64,000 nucleotides of DNA from a bacterium (GCA_905221215.1 CAJNCI010000001.1:186001-250000); one strand, 5' to 3'. Positions 10,111 through 21,321 are shown, counted from the first letter of the stretch. The notes: generated by a model from the letters alone, not told the origin. Translations and numbers: made by a program.

Positions 10111-10987
10111 AATTGAAACTGGTGGCCTGCGTTTGGATAAGGCTTTGTCGGATTTGACAGAATTATCACGCAGTCTCGCGAATGAACAAATTAAATCAGG
10201 TCAGGTCTTGGTCAATGGCCAAGTCAAGAAAGCTAAATATACTGTCCAAGAGGGCGATATTGTCACTTATCATGTGCCAGAACCAGAGGTCTTAGAGTAT
10301 GTGGCTGAGGATCTTCCGCTAGAAATCATCTACCAAGATGAGGATGTGGCCGTCGTTAACAAACCTCAGGGGATGGTGGTGCATCCGAGTGCTGGTCATA
10401 CCAGTGGAACCCTAGTAAATGCCCTCATGTATCATATTAAGGATTTGTCTGGTATCAATGGTGTTCTGCGTCCAGGAATTGTTCACCGTATTGACAAGGA
10501 CACGTCAGGTCTTCTCATGATTGCTAAAAATGATGAGGCCCACTTAGCACTTGCCCAAGAACTCAAGGATAAAAAGTCTCTCCGCAAATATTGGGCGATT
10601 GTTCATGGAAATCTACCAAATGATCGTGGTGTGATTGAAGCGCCGATTGGCCGGAGTGAAAAAGACCGTAAGAAACAGGCTGTGACTGCGAAAGGGAAAC
10701 CTGCAGTTACCCGTTTCCACGTTTTGGAACGTTTTGGTGATTATAGCTTAGTGGAGTTGCAGTTGGAGACAGGGCGTACCCATCAAATCCGTGTCCATAT
10801 GGCTTATATTGGCCATCCAGTCGCTGGTGATGAAGTCTATGGTCCTCGTAAGACACTTAAGGGGCATGGACAATTTCTTCATGCCAAGACTCTAGGTTTT
10901 ACTCATCCGAGAACAGGTGAGACATTGGAATTTACAGCAGATATCCCAGAGATTTTTAAGGAAACATTGGAGAGATTGAGAAAGTAA
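10100..10987 (+). CDS. rluD: RluD-type 23S rRNA pseudouridine synthase
   Basis: 295-aa RluA-family enzyme that isomerises uridines in RNA, most likely 23S rRNA. An S4 RNA-binding domain spans about residues 9-60. The catalytic motif HRIDKDTSG has the nucleophile Asp132, and the RTHQIRVH motif lies near residue 225. The start overlaps lspA. Which uridines are modified cannot be decided from sequence. Confidence 0.93.
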   Translation: MEIKIETGGLRLDKALSDLTELSRSLANEQIKSGQVLVNGQVKKAKYTVQEGDIVTYHVPEPEVLEYVAEDLPLEIIYQDEDVAVVNKPQGMVVHPSAGHTSGTLVNALMYHIKDLSGINGVLRPGIVHRIDKDTSGLLMIAKNDEAHLALAQELKDKKSLRKYWAIVHGNLPNDRGVIEAPIGRSEKDRKKQAVTAKGKPAVTRFHVLERFGDYSLVELQLETGRTHQIRVHMAYIGHPVAGDEVYGPRKTLKGHGQFLHAKTLGFTHPRTGETLEFTADIPEIFKETLERLRK

Positions 10988-10989
10988 GA

Positions 10990-12873
10990 ATGAAAAAGAA
11001 ATTAACTAGTTTAGTACTTGCAGGCGCTTTTTTAGGCTTGTCATGGTATGGAAATGTTCAAGCTCAAGAAAGTTCAGGAAATAAAATTCACTTTATTAAT
11101 GTTCATGAAGGTGGCAGTGATGCGATCATTCTTGAAAGTAATGGACATTTTGCCATGGTGGATACAGGAGAAGATTATGACTTCCCAGATGGAAGTGATT
11201 CTCGTTATCCATGGAGAGAAGGAATTGAAACGTCTTATAAGCATGTTCTAACAGATCGTGTCTTTCGTCGTTTGAAGGAATTGGGTGTTCAAAAACTTGA
11301 TTTTATTTTGGTAACCCATACTCACAGTGACCATATTGGAAATGTTGATGAATTACTGTCTACCTATCCAGTTGACCGAGTCTATCTTAAAAAATATAGT
11401 GATAATCGTATTACTAATTCTGAACGTTTATGGGATAATCTGTACGGTTATGATAAGGTTTTACAGACTGCCGCCGAAAAAGGTGTTTCAGTTATTCAAA
11501 ACATCACACAGGGAGATGCTCATTTTCAGTTTGGAGACATGGATATTCAACTCTATAACTATGAAAATGAAACCGATTCCTCAGGTGAATTAAAGAAAAT
11601 TTGGGATGACAATTCCAATTCCCTGATTAGTGTAGTCAAAGTCAATGGCAAGAAAATTTACCTTGGGGGCGACTTAGATAATGTTCATGGAGCGGAAGAT
11701 AAGTATGGTCCTCTTATTGGAAAAGTTGATTTGATGAAGTTTAATCATCACGATGATACCAACAAATCAAACACAAAGAATTTTATTAAAAATTTGAGTC
11801 CGAGTTTGATTGTTCAAACTTCAGATAGTCTACCTTGGAAAAATGGTGTTGATAGTGAGTATGTCAATTGGCTCAAAGAACGTGGAATTGAGAGAATTAA
11901 TGCAGCTAGCAAAGACTATGATGCGACAGTTTTTGAGATTCGACAAGATGGATTTGTCAACATTTCAACTTCCTACAAGCCGATTCCAAGTTTTCAAGCT
12001 GGTTGGCATAAGAGTGCATATGGAAATTGGTGGTATCAAGCGCCTGATTCTACAGGAGAGTATGCTGTCGGTTGGAATGAAATCGAAGGTGAATGGTATT
12101 ATTTTAATCAGAGGGGAATCCTGTTATATAATCAATGGAAAAAATGGAACAATCGTTGGTTTTATTTGACAGACTCCGGTGCTGCTGCAAAAAATTGGAA
12201 GAAAATCGATGGAAGCTGGTATTATTTCAACAAAGAAAACCAGATGGAAATTGGTTGGATAAATACTGGAGGTCAGGATTATTATTTATCCAAGGATGGT
12301 TCGCTGCAAACAGGTTGGCTTCAATATAAGGGTCAATGGTATTACTTTGCTCAATCAGGGGAAATGAAAACGGGTTGGGTAAAAGATAAAGAAACCTGGT
12401 ACTATATGGATTCTGCTGGTATCATGAAGACAGGTGAGATAGAAGTTGCTGGTAACCATTATTACCTAGAAGATTCAGGAGCTATGAAGCAAGGTTGGCT
12501 TAAAAAGGCAAACGATTGGTATTTCTACAAGGAAGATGGTTCACGAGCTGTGGGTTGGATCAAAGACAAGGATAAATGGTACTTCTTGAAAGAGAATGGT
12601 CAATTACTTGTGAATGGTAAAACACCAGAAGGTTATACTGTTGATTCAAGTGGTGCCTGGTTAGTGGATGTTCCAGTAGAGAAAACTGCTACAACTAGAG
12701 TTACAAGTAATTCAGAGACAAAAGAATCCAGTGAAGTAGTGAAAAAAGATCTTGAAAATAAAGAAACGAGTCAACATGAAGGTGTTACAAGTTCTTCAAC
12801 TAGTCAAGATTTGACTTCAGTAATTTCGCAAAGCTCTGAAACGAGTGCAAATAAATCGGAATCAGAACAGTAG
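10990..12873 (+). CDS. pce: Choline-binding phosphorylcholine esterase (Pce/CbpE)
   Basis: 627-aa secreted enzyme that removes phosphorylcholine residues from teichoic acids and degrades platelet-activating factor. A signal peptide ends around VQA (residue 25). The catalytic module (about 30-330) has a metallo-beta-lactamase fold with metal ligands His110, His112, Asp114 and His115 in THTHSDH. About nine to ten 20-residue choline-binding repeats (WxxxxxxWYYF...G type) follow to about residue 560. A Ser/Thr/Glu-rich tail closes the protein. There is no strong ribosome site 2 nt after rluD, so translation may be coupled. Its presence points to phosphorylcholine-decorated teichoic acid, a Mitis-group trait. 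Confidence 0.96.
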   Translation: MKKKLTSLVLAGAFLGLSWYGNVQAQESSGNKIHFINVHEGGSDAIILESNGHFAMVDTGEDYDFPDGSDSRYPWREGIETSYKHVLTDRVFRRLKELGVQKLDFILVTHTHSDHIGNVDELLSTYPVDRVYLKKYSDNRITNSERLWDNLYGYDKVLQTAAEKGVSVIQNITQGDAHFQFGDMDIQLYNYENETDSSGELKKIWDDNSNSLISVVKVNGKKIYLGGDLDNVHGAEDKYGPLIGKVDLMKFNHHDDTNKSNTKNFIKNLSPSLIVQTSDSLPWKNGVDSEYVNWLKERGIERINAASKDYDATVFEIRQDGFVNISTSYKPIPSFQAGWHKSAYGNWWYQAPDSTGEYAVGWNEIEGEWYYFNQRGILLYNQWKKWNNRWFYLTDSGAAAKNWKKIDGSWYYFNKENQMEIGWINTGGQDYYLSKDGSLQTGWLQYKGQWYYFAQSGEMKTGWVKDKETWYYMDSAGIMKTGEIEVAGNHYYLEDSGAMKQGWLKKANDWYFYKEDGSRAVGWIKDKDKWYFLKENGQLLVNGKTPEGYTVDSSGAWLVDVPVEKTATTRVTSNSETKESSEVVKKDLENKETSQHEGVTSSSTSQDLTSVISQSSETSANKSESEQ

Positions 12874-12875
12874 TA

Positions 12876-12903
12876 AAAAAGAAGGTTTTAGGGCCTTCTT
12901 TTT
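12876..12903 (+). terminator. pce terminator
   Basis: AAAGAAGG / CCTTCTTT stem with a TTTTAGGG loop and a T-rich tail, right after the stop. Confidence 0.88.
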
Positions 12904-12935
12904 CCTATCAACTCTTTTCTATTTCCTGTTATTCA

Positions 12936-12944
12936 TGTTATAAT
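12936..12944 (+). promoter_or_regulatory. Extended -10 promoter of proBAC
   Basis: TGT followed by TATAAT (12939-12944); no clear -35. The start near 12951 falls before the ribosome site CGGAG (12962-12966) and rules out ATG 12953 as the proB start. Confidence 0.7.
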
Positions 12945-12973
12945 GGATAAATATGAAGAATCGGAGTGAGACT

Positions 12974-14083
12974 ATGAAATACAAACGGATTGTCTTTAAG
13001 GTGGGGACTTCTTCTCTGACGAATGAAGATGGAAGTTTATCACGTAGTAAGGTAAAGGCTATTACCCAGCAGTTGGCGATGTTGCACCAGGCTGGTCATG
13101 AATTGATTTTGGTATCGTCAGGTGCCATTGCGGCTGGTTTTGGAGCCTTAGGATTTAAAAAGCGTCCGACTAAGATTGCTGATAAACAGGCTTCAGCAGC
13201 GGTAGGGCAAGGGCTTTTGTTGGAAGAATATACCACTAATCTTCTCTTGCGCCAAATCGTTTCTGCACAAATCTTGCTGACCCAGGATGACTTTGTGGAT
13301 AAGCGCCGTTATAAAAATGCTCATCAGGCTTTGTCAGTTCTACTTAGCCGTGGTGCGATTCCTATCATCAATGAGAATGACAGTGTCGTCATTGATGAGC
13401 TCAAGGTTGGGGACAATGACACTTTAAGTGCCCAGGTAGCTGCCATGGTCCAAGCAGACCTTTTGGTTCTCTTAACAGATGTGGACGGTCTCTATACTGG
13501 AAATCCTAATTCAGATCCAAAAGCCAAACGCTTGGAGAAAATTGAGACCATCAATCGTGAGATTATCGATATGGCTGGTGGAGCTGGTTCTTCAAACGGA
13601 ACTGGAGGAATGCTGACAAAAATCAAAGCAGCGACTATTGCGACAGAATCAGGAGTTCCTGTTTATATCTGTTCATCATTGAAGGCAGATGCTATGATTG
13701 AGGCGGCTGAGGAGACCAAGGATGGTTCTTACTTTGTTGCGCAAGAGAAGGGACTTCGTACCCAGAAACAATGGCTGGCCTTCTATGCTCAGAGCCAAGG
13801 TTCTATTTGGGTTGATAAAGGGGCTGCAGAAGCTCTCTCTCAACATGGAAAGAGTCTCCTTTTATCTGGTGTTGTTGATGCAGAAGGTGCCTTTTCTTAC
13901 GGTGATATCGTGACAGTATTTGACAAGGAAAGTGGAAATTCGCTTGGAAAAGGGCGCGTGCAATTTGGGGCATCTGCTTTGGAGGATATGTTGCGTTCTC
14001 AAAAAGCTAAGGGTGTCTTGATTCACCGTGATGACTGGATTTCCATTACTCCTGAAATCCAACTACTCTTTACAGAATTTTAG
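12974..14083 (+). CDS. proB: Glutamate 5-kinase
   Basis: First step of proline synthesis: ATP-dependent phosphorylation of glutamate. 369 aa from ATG 12974 ([15 protein letters not shown]). An amino-acid-kinase domain covers about 1-255, with [14 protein letters not shown] and GTGGMLTK motifs. A C-terminal PUA domain lies at about 275-365. The in-frame ATG at 12953 lies almost at the predicted transcription start, so the downstream ATG with CGGAG 7 nt away is preferred. Operon with proA (9-nt gap) and proC. Confidence 0.97.
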   Translation: MKYKRIVFKVGTSSLTNEDGSLSRSKVKAITQQLAMLHQAGHELILVSSGAIAAGFGALGFKKRPTKIADKQASAAVGQGLLLEEYTTNLLLRQIVSAQILLTQDDFVDKRRYKNAHQALSVLLSRGAIPIINENDSVVIDELKVGDNDTLSAQVAAMVQADLLVLLTDVDGLYTGNPNSDPKAKRLEKIETINREIIDMAGGAGSSNGTGGMLTKIKAATIATESGVPVYICSSLKADAMIEAAEETKDGSYFVAQEKGLRTQKQWLAFYAQSQGSIWVDKGAAEALSQHGKSLLLSGVVDAEGAFSYGDIVTVFDKESGNSLGKGRVQFGASALEDMLRSQKAKGVLIHRDDWISITPEIQLLFTEF

Positions 14084-14092
14084 AGGTAAACT

Positions 14093-15355
14093 ATGGTAAG
14101 TACACAAGAACAATTTGAACAGGTACAGGCCGTTAAAAAATCGATCAACACAGCTAGTGAAGAGGTGAAAAACCAAGCCTTGCTAGCCATGGCTGATCAC
14201 TTAGTGGCTGCTACTGAGGAGATTTTAGCAGCCAATGCCCTCGATATGGCAGCGGCCAAGGGGAAAATCTCAGATGTGATGCTGGATCGTCTTTATTTGG
14301 ATGCAGGGCGTATAGAAGCAATGGCAAGAGGGATTCGTGAAGTGGTTGCTTTACCAGATCCAATCGGTGAAGTTTTAGAAACAAGTCAGCTTGAAAATGG
14401 CTTGGTTATTACCAAGAAACGGGTGGCTATGGGGGTCATCGGTATTATCTATGAAAGCCGTCCAAATGTGACGTCTGACGCGGTTGCTTTGGCTCTCAAG
14501 AGTGGAAATGCAGTTGTTCTTCGTAGTGGGAAGGATGCCTACCAAACAGCTCATGCTATTGTTAAAGCCTTGAAAAAAGGCTTGGAGACAACGACCATTC
14601 ACCCGGATGTGATTCAACTGGTGGAAGATACTAGCCGTGAAAGTAGCTATGCTATGATGAAGGCCAAGGGATATCTAGACCTTCTCATTCCTCGTGGAGG
14701 GGCTGGTTTGATCAATGCCGTGGTTGAAAATGCTATTGTACCAGTTATCGAGACAGGAACAGGCATTGTCCATGTTTATGTGGATAAGGATGCCGATGAG
14801 GACAAGGCACTGTCTATCATCAATAATGCTAAAACCAGTCGTCCTTCTGTATGTAATGCCATGGAGGTATTGATAGTTCATGAAGACAAGGCAGCAAGTT
14901 TCCTTCCTCGTTTGGAGCAAGTACTGGTTGCAGATCGAAAAGAAGCTGGACTGGAACCAATTCAATTCCGCTTGGATAGTAAAGCAAGTCAGTTTGTTTC
15001 AGGTCAAGCAGCTGAGGCTCAAGACTTTGACACCGAGTTTTTAGACTATGTCCTAGCGGTTAAGGTTGTGAGCAGTTTAGAAGAAGCCGTCGAGCATATT
15101 GAAGTCCACAGTACCCATCATTCGGATGCCATTGTGACGGAAAATGCTGAGGCTGCAGCTTACTTTACAGATCAAGTGGACTCTGCAGCAGTCTATATTA
15201 ATGCCTCAACGCGTTTCACCGATGGTGGTCAATTTGGTCTTGGCTGTGAAATGGGGATTTCTACTCAAAAACTGCACGCGCGTGGTCCAATGGGCTTGAA
15301 AGAGTTGACCAGCTACAAGTATGTGGTTACTGGTGACGGACAGATAAGGGAGTAA
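14093..15355 (+). CDS. proA: Gamma-glutamyl phosphate reductase
   Basis: Second proline-synthesis enzyme: NADPH-dependent reduction of glutamyl-5-phosphate to glutamate semialdehyde. 420 aa, aldehyde-dehydrogenase superfamily. Catalytic Cys254 lies in [12 protein letters not shown], and the substrate/cofactor motif [11 protein letters not shown] at 120-130. GAGG at 14083-14086 precedes the ATG. ProB and ProA usually act as a channelled complex because the intermediate is labile. Confidence 0.98.
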   Translation: MVSTQEQFEQVQAVKKSINTASEEVKNQALLAMADHLVAATEEILAANALDMAAAKGKISDVMLDRLYLDAGRIEAMARGIREVVALPDPIGEVLETSQLENGLVITKKRVAMGVIGIIYESRPNVTSDAVALALKSGNAVVLRSGKDAYQTAHAIVKALKKGLETTTIHPDVIQLVEDTSRESSYAMMKAKGYLDLLIPRGGAGLINAVVENAIVPVIETGTGIVHVYVDKDADEDKALSIINNAKTSRPSVCNAMEVLIVHEDKAASFLPRLEQVLVADRKEAGLEPIQFRLDSKASQFVSGQAAEAQDFDTEFLDYVLAVKVVSSLEEAVEHIEVHSTHHSDAIVTENAEAAAYFTDQVDSAAVYINASTRFTDGGQFGLGCEMGISTQKLHARGPMGLKELTSYKYVVTGDGQIRE

Positions 15356-15358
15356 GAG

Positions 15359-16156
15359 ATGAAGATTGGATTTATCGGTTTGGGGAATATGGGTGCTAGT
15401 TTGGCCAAGGCTGTTTTGCAGGCAAAGACGGGTGATGACATTCTCCTTGCCAATCGCAGTCAAGCCAAGGTGGATGCTTTCATCGCTAACTTCGGTGGTC
15501 AGGCTTCCAATAATGAAGAAATCTTCGCAGATGCAGATGTGATTTTTCTAGGAGTTAAGCCTGCTCAGTTTTCTGAACTGCTTTCTCAATACCAAACCAT
15601 CCTTGAAAAACGAGAGAGTCTTCTTTTGATTTCCATGGCAGCTGGATTGACTTTAGAAAAACTAGCAAGTCTTATCCCAAGTCAACACAGAATTATTCGT
15701 ATGATGCCAAATACCCCTGCTTCTATTGGGCAAGGAGTGATTAGTTATGCCTTGTCTTCTAATTGTAGTGCTGAGGACAGTGAGCTCTTTTGTCAGCTGT
15801 TAGCAAATGCTGGCCTCTTGGTTGAACTAGGTGAAGGATTAATCGATGCAGCGACAGGTCTTGCAGGTTGTGGACCGGCCTTTGTCTATCTTTTTATCGA
15901 GGCCTTGGCAGATGCAGGTGTTCAGACTGGATTGCCACGAGAAACGGCCTTGAAAATGGCGGCTCAAACTGTGGTTGGAGCTGGTCAATTGGTCCTAGAA
16001 AGTCAAGAGCATCCTGGGGTCTTGAAAGACCAAGTTTGTAGCCCAGGAGGATCGACTATCGCTGGTGTAGCAAGCTTAGAAGCGCATGCTTTTCGAGGAA
16101 CAGTCATGGATGCAGTTGGTCAAGCCTACAAACGAACACAAGAACTAGGTAAATAA
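15359..16156 (+). CDS. proC: Pyrroline-5-carboxylate reductase
   Basis: Last proline-synthesis enzyme, reducing pyrroline-5-carboxylate with NAD(P)H. 265 aa, with an N-terminal Rossmann motif IGFIGLGNMG (residues 3-12). The C-terminal dimerisation region carries the family signature around DQVCSPGGSTIAGV (about 220-235). Three nt after proA with GGGAG upstream; a terminator follows, closing proBAC. Confidence 0.97.
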   Translation: MKIGFIGLGNMGASLAKAVLQAKTGDDILLANRSQAKVDAFIANFGGQASNNEEIFADADVIFLGVKPAQFSELLSQYQTILEKRESLLLISMAAGLTLEKLASLIPSQHRIIRMMPNTPASIGQGVISYALSSNCSAEDSELFCQLLANAGLLVELGEGLIDAATGLAGCGPAFVYLFIEALADAGVQTGLPRETALKMAAQTVVGAGQLVLESQEHPGVLKDQVCSPGGSTIAGVASLEAHAFRGTVMDAVGQAYKRTQELGK

Positions 16157-16180
16157 GAGGTGGCTTTGACTGCCTCTTTT
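16154..16180 (+). terminator. proBAC terminator
   Basis: AAGAGG / CCTCTT stem with inner TGGC region and TTTT tail, overlapping the proC stop. Confidence 0.75.
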
Positions 16181-16209
16181 ATGGTGCATGAAATGAGAAG
16201 ACAAAAAGA

Positions 16210-16240
16210 TTGTCACAAACCCCTATTTTTTTGATAGAAT
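16210..16240 (+). promoter_or_regulatory. Promoter of tmk-holB-yabA-rsmI
   Basis: TTGTCA (16210-16215) and TAGAAT (16235-16240) with TGA directly before it (extended -10). The 19-bp spacer is long, so the extended -10 probably dominates. Confidence 0.55.
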
Positions 16241-16269
16241 AGAAGTAGTAAAAAAGAAATGAGTTAGAC

Positions 16270-16908
16270 ATGTCAAAAGGATTTTTAGTCTCTCTTGAGG
16301 GACCAGAGGGAGCAGGAAAGACCAGTGTTTTAGAGGCTTTACTCCCAATTTTAGAGGAAAAAGGAGTAGAGGTGCTGACGACCCGTGAACCTGGCGGAGT
16401 CTTGATTGGGGAGAAGATTCGTCAAGTGATTTTGGACCCAAGTCATACTCAGATGGATGCTAAGACTGAACTCCTTCTCTATATTGCCAGTCGTAGACAG
16501 CATTTGGTGGAAAAAGTTCTTCCAGCCCTTGAAGCTGGCAAGTTGGTCATTATGGATCGTTTTATCGATAGTTCTGTTGCCTATCAAGGATTTGGTCGTG
16601 GTTTGGACATTGATGCCATTAATTGGCTCAATCAGTTTGCGACAGATGGCCTCAAACCTGATTTGACACTTTATTTTGACATCGAAGTGGAAGAGGGACT
16701 GGCTCGCATTGCTGCTAATAGTGACCGGGAGGTCAATCGTTTGGACTTGGAAGGGTTGGACTTGCATAAAAAAGTTCGTCAAGGCTACCTTTCTCTTCTG
16801 GAAAAAGAAGGAAATCGCATTGTCAAGATTGATGCCAGTCTCCCTTTGGAACAAGTTGTGGAAACTACCAAGGATATCTTGTTTGATAGAATGGGCTTGG
16901 CTAAATGA
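16270..16908 (+). CDS. tmk: Thymidylate kinase
   Basis: Phosphorylates dTMP to dTDP. 212 aa; the P-loop GPEGAGKT is at residues 11-18. The dTMP-binding [12 protein letters not shown] segment lies at about 97-108 and a lid region at about 145-155. The ribosome site is weak. The stop overlaps the holB start (ATGA). First gene of a replication/translation maintenance operon. Confidence 0.97.
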   Translation: MSKGFLVSLEGPEGAGKTSVLEALLPILEEKGVEVLTTREPGGVLIGEKIRQVILDPSHTQMDAKTELLLYIASRRQHLVEKVLPALEAGKLVIMDRFIDSSVAYQGFGRGLDIDAINWLNQFATDGLKPDLTLYFDIEVEEGLARIAANSDREVNRLDLEGLDLHKKVRQGYLSLLEKEGNRIVKIDASLPLEQVVETTKDILFDRMGLAK

Positions 16909-17795
16909 AACAAGAAGAATTAAAGGCTTGGCAACCAGACCAGTTTGACCGCTTTGTTCGTATCCTAGAACAAGACCAGCTCAATCACGCCTATCTCTTT
17001 TCAGGTTTCTTTGGAAGCTTGGAAATGGCGCAGTTTTTGGCTAAGAGCCTCTTTTGTACGGATAAAGTAGGCGTTTTACCATGTGAGAAATGCCGAAATT
17101 GCAAGCTGATTGAACAGGAAGAGTTTCCAGATGTTACCTTGATTAAGCCAGTCAATCAGGTCATCAAGACAGAACGCATTCGGGAATTGGTGGGACAGTT
17201 TTCTCAAGCAGGGATTGAAAGTCAGCAACAGATTTTTATTATCGAGCAGGCGGAGAAAATGCATCCCAACGCAGCCAATTCTCTGCTCAAGGTCATCGAA
17301 GAACCCCAGAGTGAGGTTTATATTTTCTTCCTGACCAGCGATGAGGAAAAGATGTTACCGACCATCCGAAGTCGGACCCAGATTTTCCACTTTAAAAAGC
17401 AAGAAGAAAAACTCATCTTGCTCTTAGAACAAATGGGACTGGTTAAGAAAAAAGCAGCTCTCTTAGCTCAGTTTAGTCAATCGCGAGCTGAAGCAGAAAA
17501 GTTGGCCAATCAGGCAAGTTTTTGGACCTTGGTCGATGAAAGTGAACGCCTGCTGACCTGGTTATTAGCCAAGAAAAAAGAAAGTTATCTTCAGGTTGCT
17601 AAATTAGCCAACTTGGCGGATGACAAGGAAAAACAAGATCAGGTTTTACGGATTCTCGAAGTCCTCTGTGGGCAAGATATCCTACAAGCAAGAGTAAGAG
17701 TGATTTTACAAGATTTGCTAGAAGCTAGAAAAATGTGGCAAGCCAATGTTAGCTTTCAAAATGCCATGGAATATCTGGTCTTAAAAGAAGTGTAA
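16905..17795 (+). CDS. holB: DNA polymerase III subunit delta'
   Basis: Clamp-loader subunit, 296 aa. A zinc-binding module with Cys51, Cys60, Cys63 and Cys66 is visible. The P-loop is degenerate (FSGFFGSLE), as expected for the non-hydrolysing delta' subunit. Sensor motif region [13 protein letters not shown] is present. Overlaps tmk by 4 nt. Confidence 0.95.
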   Translation: MKQEELKAWQPDQFDRFVRILEQDQLNHAYLFSGFFGSLEMAQFLAKSLFCTDKVGVLPCEKCRNCKLIEQEEFPDVTLIKPVNQVIKTERIRELVGQFSQAGIESQQQIFIIEQAEKMHPNAANSLLKVIEEPQSEVYIFFLTSDEEKMLPTIRSRTQIFHFKKQEEKLILLLEQMGLVKKKAALLAQFSQSRAEAEKLANQASFWTLVDESERLLTWLLAKKKESYLQVAKLANLADDKEKQDQVLRILEVLCGQDILQARVRVILQDLLEARKMWQANVSFQNAMEYLVLKEV

Positions 17796-17834
17796 ACACA
17801 AAAATGAACGATAAAGAAAGGAAAGGGCTGGTTT

Positions 17835-18152
17835 ATGGACAAAAAAGAATTATTTGACGCGCTGGATGATTTTTCCCAACAGTTATTGGTAACCTTGGCC
17901 GATGTGGAAGCCATCAAGAAAAATCTCAAGAGCTTGGTAGAGGAAAATACAGCTCTTCGCTTGGAAAATAGTAAGTTGCGCGAACGCTTAGGTGAGGTGG
18001 AAGCAGACGCTCCCGTCAAGGCCAAGCATGTTCGCGAAAGTGTCCGTCGCATTTACCGTGATGGATTTCACGTATGTAATGATTTTTATGGACAACGTCG
18101 AGAACAGGACGAGGAGTGTATGTTCTGTGATGAGTTGTTATACAGGGAGTAA
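17835..18152 (+). CDS. yabA: Replication initiation control protein YabA
   Basis: 105-aa negative regulator of DnaA-dependent initiation that bridges DnaA and the sliding clamp DnaN. Residues 1-55 form a coiled coil (tetramerisation). The C-terminal zinc site is His79, Cys81, Cys95 and Cys98 (HVC...CMFC). The holB-yabA-rsmI order is standard in Firmicutes. Confidence 0.96.
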
Positions 18153-18154
18153 GC

Positions 18155-19024
18155 ATGCAGATTCAAAAAAGTTTTAAGGGGCAGTCTCCCTATGGCAAGC
18201 TGTATCTAGTGGCAACGCCGATTGGCAATCTAGATGATATGACTTTTCGCGCCATCCAGACCTTGAAAGAAGTGGATTGGATTGCGGCTGAGGATACGCG
18301 CAATACAGGTCTTTTGCTCAAGCATTTTGACATTTCCACTAAGCAGATCAGTTTTCATGAGCACAATGCCAAGGAAAAAATTCCTGATTTGATTGGTTTC
18401 TTGAAAGCAGGGCAAAGTATTGCTCAGGTATCCGATGCGGGTCTGCCTAGTATCTCGGACCCTGGGCATGATTTGGTTAAGGCAGCTATTGAGGAAGATA
18501 TTGCTGTTGTCACAGTTCCAGGTGCTAGTGCAGGAATTTCTGCCTTGATTGCCAGTGGTTTAGCACCGCAGCCACATATCTTTTATGGCTTTTTACCAAG
18601 AAAATCAGGCCAGCAAAAGCAATTTTTCGACTCGAAAAAAGATTATCCTGAAACTCAGATTTTCTATGAATCACCTCATCGTGTGGCAGATACATTGGAA
18701 AATATGTTAGAAGTCTACGGTGACCGCTCGGTCGTCTTGGTCAGAGAATTGACCAAAATCTATGAAGAGTACCAACGAGGTACTATCTCTGAGTTATTAG
18801 AAAGCATTGCTGAAACGCCACTCAAGGGCGAATGCCTTCTCATCGTTGAAGGTGCCAGTCAGGATGTGGAGGAAAAAGACGAGGAGGACTTGTTCTTAGA
18901 AATCCAAGCCCGTATTCAGCAAGGTATGAAGAAAAACCAAGCTATCAAGGAAGTTGCTAAGATTTACCAGTGGAATAAAAGCCAACTCTACGCCGCCTAC
19001 CACTATTGGGAAGAAAATGACTAA
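18155..19024 (+). CDS. rsmI: 16S rRNA (cytidine-1402-2'-O)-methyltransferase
   Basis: SAM-dependent methyltransferase of 289 aa that 2'-O-methylates C1402 of 16S rRNA in the P site. Tetrapyrrole-methylase fold with the N-terminal motif YLVATPIGNLDDMT (about 17-30), AEDTRNTG, and VSDAGLPSISDPG (about 90). Starts 2 nt after yabA with GGGAG inside the yabA end. A terminator follows. Confidence 0.95.
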   Translation: MQIQKSFKGQSPYGKLYLVATPIGNLDDMTFRAIQTLKEVDWIAAEDTRNTGLLLKHFDISTKQISFHEHNAKEKIPDLIGFLKAGQSIAQVSDAGLPSISDPGHDLVKAAIEEDIAVVTVPGASAGISALIASGLAPQPHIFYGFLPRKSGQQKQFFDSKKDYPETQIFYESPHRVADTLENMLEVYGDRSVVLVRELTKIYEEYQRGTISELLESIAETPLKGECLLIVEGASQDVEEKDEEDLFLEIQARIQQGMKKNQAIKEVAKIYQWNKSQLYAAYHYWEEND

Positions 19025-19025
19025 A

Positions 19026-19054
19026 CAGGGAAGTTTGCCTTCTTCCCTTTTTTT
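19026..19054 (+). terminator. tmk-holB-yabA-rsmI terminator
   Basis: AGGGAAG / CTTCCCT stem with seven T, directly after the stop. Confidence 0.9.
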
Positions 19055-19062
19055 GTTATACT
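19054..19062 (+). promoter_or_regulatory. Extended -10 promoter of trmFO
   Basis: TGT followed by TATACT (19057-19062), overlapping the end of the preceding terminator. Leader of about 90 nt to the GTG start. Confidence 0.6.
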
Positions 19063-19157
19063 AGTAGAAGAAAAAAAAGAAAGATTTGTGGGTGTCAAAC
19101 AGTCTAGTAGCTTGTTTTGATATGGACTTAGGTCCCACCCAAAGAGGTATTAGTGTC

Positions 19158-20492
19158 GTGTCTCAATCTTATATCAATGTTATCGGTGCTGGTTTGGCAG
19201 GTTCTGAAGCAGCCTACCAAATCGCAGAGCGTGGTATTCCAGTTAAACTTTATGAAATGCGTGGTGTCAAGTCAACACCTCAACACAAAACAAACAATTT
19301 TGCTGAGTTGGTTTGTTCTAATTCCTTACGTGGGGATGCCTTGACCAATGCTGTAGGGCTTCTCAAGGAAGAAATGCGTCGCCTGGGTTCTGTCATCTTG
19401 GAATCAGCTGAAGCTACACGTGTTCCTGCTGGTGGTGCCCTTGCGGTAGATCGCGACGGTTTCTCCCAAATGGTGACAGAAAAAGTGACCAACCATCCCT
19501 TGATTGAAGTGGTGCGTGATGAAATTACAGAATTGCCGACGGATGTTATCACAGTTGTCGCTACTGGTCCTTTGACCAGCGATGCCCTGGCTGAGAAGAT
19601 TCATGCCCTTAATGACGGCGATGGTTTCTATTTTTACGACGCGGCAGCGCCTATTATCGATGTCAACACAATTGATATGAGTAAGGTCTATCTCAAATCT
19701 CGTTATGATAAGGGAGAAGCAGCCTACCTCAATGCGCCTATGACTAAGCAAGAATTTATGGATTTCCATGAGGCTTTGGTCAATGCGGAAGAAGCACCGC
19801 TCAATTCTTTTGAAAAAGAAAAATACTTTGAAGGATGTATGCCTATCGAAGTCATGGCCAAACGTGGTATTAAAACCATGCTTTATGGACCTATGAAGCC
19901 AGTCGGACTTGAGTATCCAGACGACTACACAGGACCTCGTGATGGAGAGTTCAAAACACCATACGCGGTTGTGCAACTCCGTCAGGACAATGCGGCTGGT
20001 AGCCTCTACAATATCGTCGGTTTCCAGACCCACCTCAAATGGGGAGAACAAAAGCGTGTCTTCCAAATGATTCCAGGTCTTGAAAATGCGGAGTTTGTTC
20101 GTTATGGGGTCATGCACCGCAATTCTTACATGGATTCACCAAATCTTCTGGAGCAGACCTACCGTTCTAAGAAACAACCAAATCTCTTCTTTGCTGGTCA
20201 GATGACGGGTGTAGAAGGTTATGTTGAGTCAGCAGCATCAGGCTTAGTTGCAGGTATTAACGCGGCTCGACTTTTCAAGGGAGAAAGCGAGGCTATTTTC
20301 CCAGAAACAACAGCGATTGGAAGTCTAGCTCATTACATCACCCATGCAGACAGCAAGCATTTTCAACCGATGAATGTCAATTTTGGGATTATCAAGGAAT
20401 TGGAAGGCGAGCGTATCCGTGATAAAAAAGCTCGTTATGAAAAAATTGCAGAGCGTGCCCTTAACGATTTAGAGGAATTTTTAACGGTCTAA
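19158..20492 (+). CDS. trmFO: Folate-dependent tRNA (uracil-54-C5)-methyltransferase
   Basis: Makes ribothymidine at tRNA position 54 using methylenetetrahydrofolate and FADH2. 444 aa, with the N-terminal FAD motif [10 protein letters not shown] at residues 10-19. Other family blocks are [20 protein letters not shown] and [14 protein letters not shown]. The start is GTG 19158 (SQSYINVIG): GAGG lies 10 nt upstream and homology begins here. The ORF could extend 24 codons upstream but that stretch has no family similarity that I recognise. Confidence 0.95.
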   Translation: MSQSYINVIGAGLAGSEAAYQIAERGIPVKLYEMRGVKSTPQHKTNNFAELVCSNSLRGDALTNAVGLLKEEMRRLGSVILESAEATRVPAGGALAVDRDGFSQMVTEKVTNHPLIEVVRDEITELPTDVITVVATGPLTSDALAEKIHALNDGDGFYFYDAAAPIIDVNTIDMSKVYLKSRYDKGEAAYLNAPMTKQEFMDFHEALVNAEEAPLNSFEKEKYFEGCMPIEVMAKRGIKTMLYGPMKPVGLEYPDDYTGPRDGEFKTPYAVVQLRQDNAAGSLYNIVGFQTHLKWGEQKRVFQMIPGLENAEFVRYGVMHRNSYMDSPNLLEQTYRSKKQPNLFFAGQMTGVEGYVESAASGLVAGINAARLFKGESEAIFPETTAIGSLAHYITHADSKHFQPMNVNFGIIKELEGERIRDKKARYEKIAERALNDLEEFLTV

Positions 20493-20539
20493 TTTTTTTG
20501 AAAGAATTGCTCATGATACTATAAAAATCTTAGAAATTG

Positions 20540-20548
20540 TGATAAAAT
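20540..20548 (+). promoter_or_regulatory. Extended -10 promoter of pyrH-frr
   Basis: TGA followed by TAAAAT (20543-20548), 28 nt before the pyrH ATG. No strong -35. Confidence 0.55.
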
Positions 20549-20575
20549 AGGTAGGATAAAAAAAGGAGAGTGAAA

Positions 20576-21313
20576 ATGGCGAATCCCAAGTATAAACGTA
20601 TTTTAATCAAGTTATCAGGTGAAGCCCTTGCCGGTGAACGTGGCGTAGGGATTGATATCCAAACAGTTCAAACAATCGCAAAAGAGATTCAAGAAGTTCA
20701 TAGCTTAGGTATCGAAATTGCCCTTGTTATCGGTGGAGGAAATCTCTGGCGTGGAGAACCTGCTGCAGAAGCAGGAATGGATCGCGTTCAGGCAGATTAC
20801 ACAGGAATGCTTGGGACTGTTATGAATGCTCTTGTGATGGCAGATTCATTGCAACAAGTCGGTGTCGATACGCGTGTACAAACAGCTATTGCCATGCAAC
20901 AAGTGGCAGAGCCTTACGTACGTGGACGTGCCCTTCGTCACCTTGAAAAAGGCCGTATCGTTATCTTTGGTGCCGGAATTGGTTCACCTTACTTCTCAAC
21001 AGATACAACAGCGGCCCTTCGTGCAGCTGAAATCGAAGCAGATGCCATCCTCATGGCTAAAAATGGTGTCGACGGTGTTTACAATGCCGATCCTAAGAAG
21101 GACAAGACAGCTGTTAAATTTGAAGAATTGACCCACCGTGACGTTATCAATAAAGGTCTTCGTATCATGGACTCAACAGCTTCAACCCTCTCAATGGATA
21201 ACGACATTGACTTGGTTGTCTTCAACATGAACCAACCAGGCAACATCAAACGTGTTGTATTTGGTGAAAATATCGGAACAACAGTTTCAAATAATATCGA
21301 AGAAAAGGAATAA
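20576..21313 (+). CDS. pyrH: UMP kinase
   Basis: Hexameric bacterial UMP kinase making UDP, 245 aa from ATG 20576. Amino-acid-kinase fold with KLSGEALAG near the N-terminus, [10 protein letters not shown] (about 54-63) and [16 protein letters not shown] at 20564-20568 fixes the start; the GTG at 20570 overlaps the ribosome site. Operon with frr (8-nt gap). Confidence 0.98.
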   Translation: MANPKYKRILIKLSGEALAGERGVGIDIQTVQTIAKEIQEVHSLGIEIALVIGGGNLWRGEPAAEAGMDRVQADYTGMLGTVMNALVMADSLQQVGVDTRVQTAIAMQQVAEPYVRGRALRHLEKGRIVIFGAGIGSPYFSTDTTAALRAAEIEADAILMAKNGVDGVYNADPKKDKTAVKFEELTHRDVINKGLRIMDSTASTLSMDNDIDLVVFNMNQPGNIKRVVFGENIGTTVSNNIEEKE

Positions 21314-21321
21314 GAAAGATT

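Noticed and set aside
19086..19157. Longer trmFO N-terminus
   Set aside because: No family similarity and no ribosome site; GAGG precedes GTG 19158.
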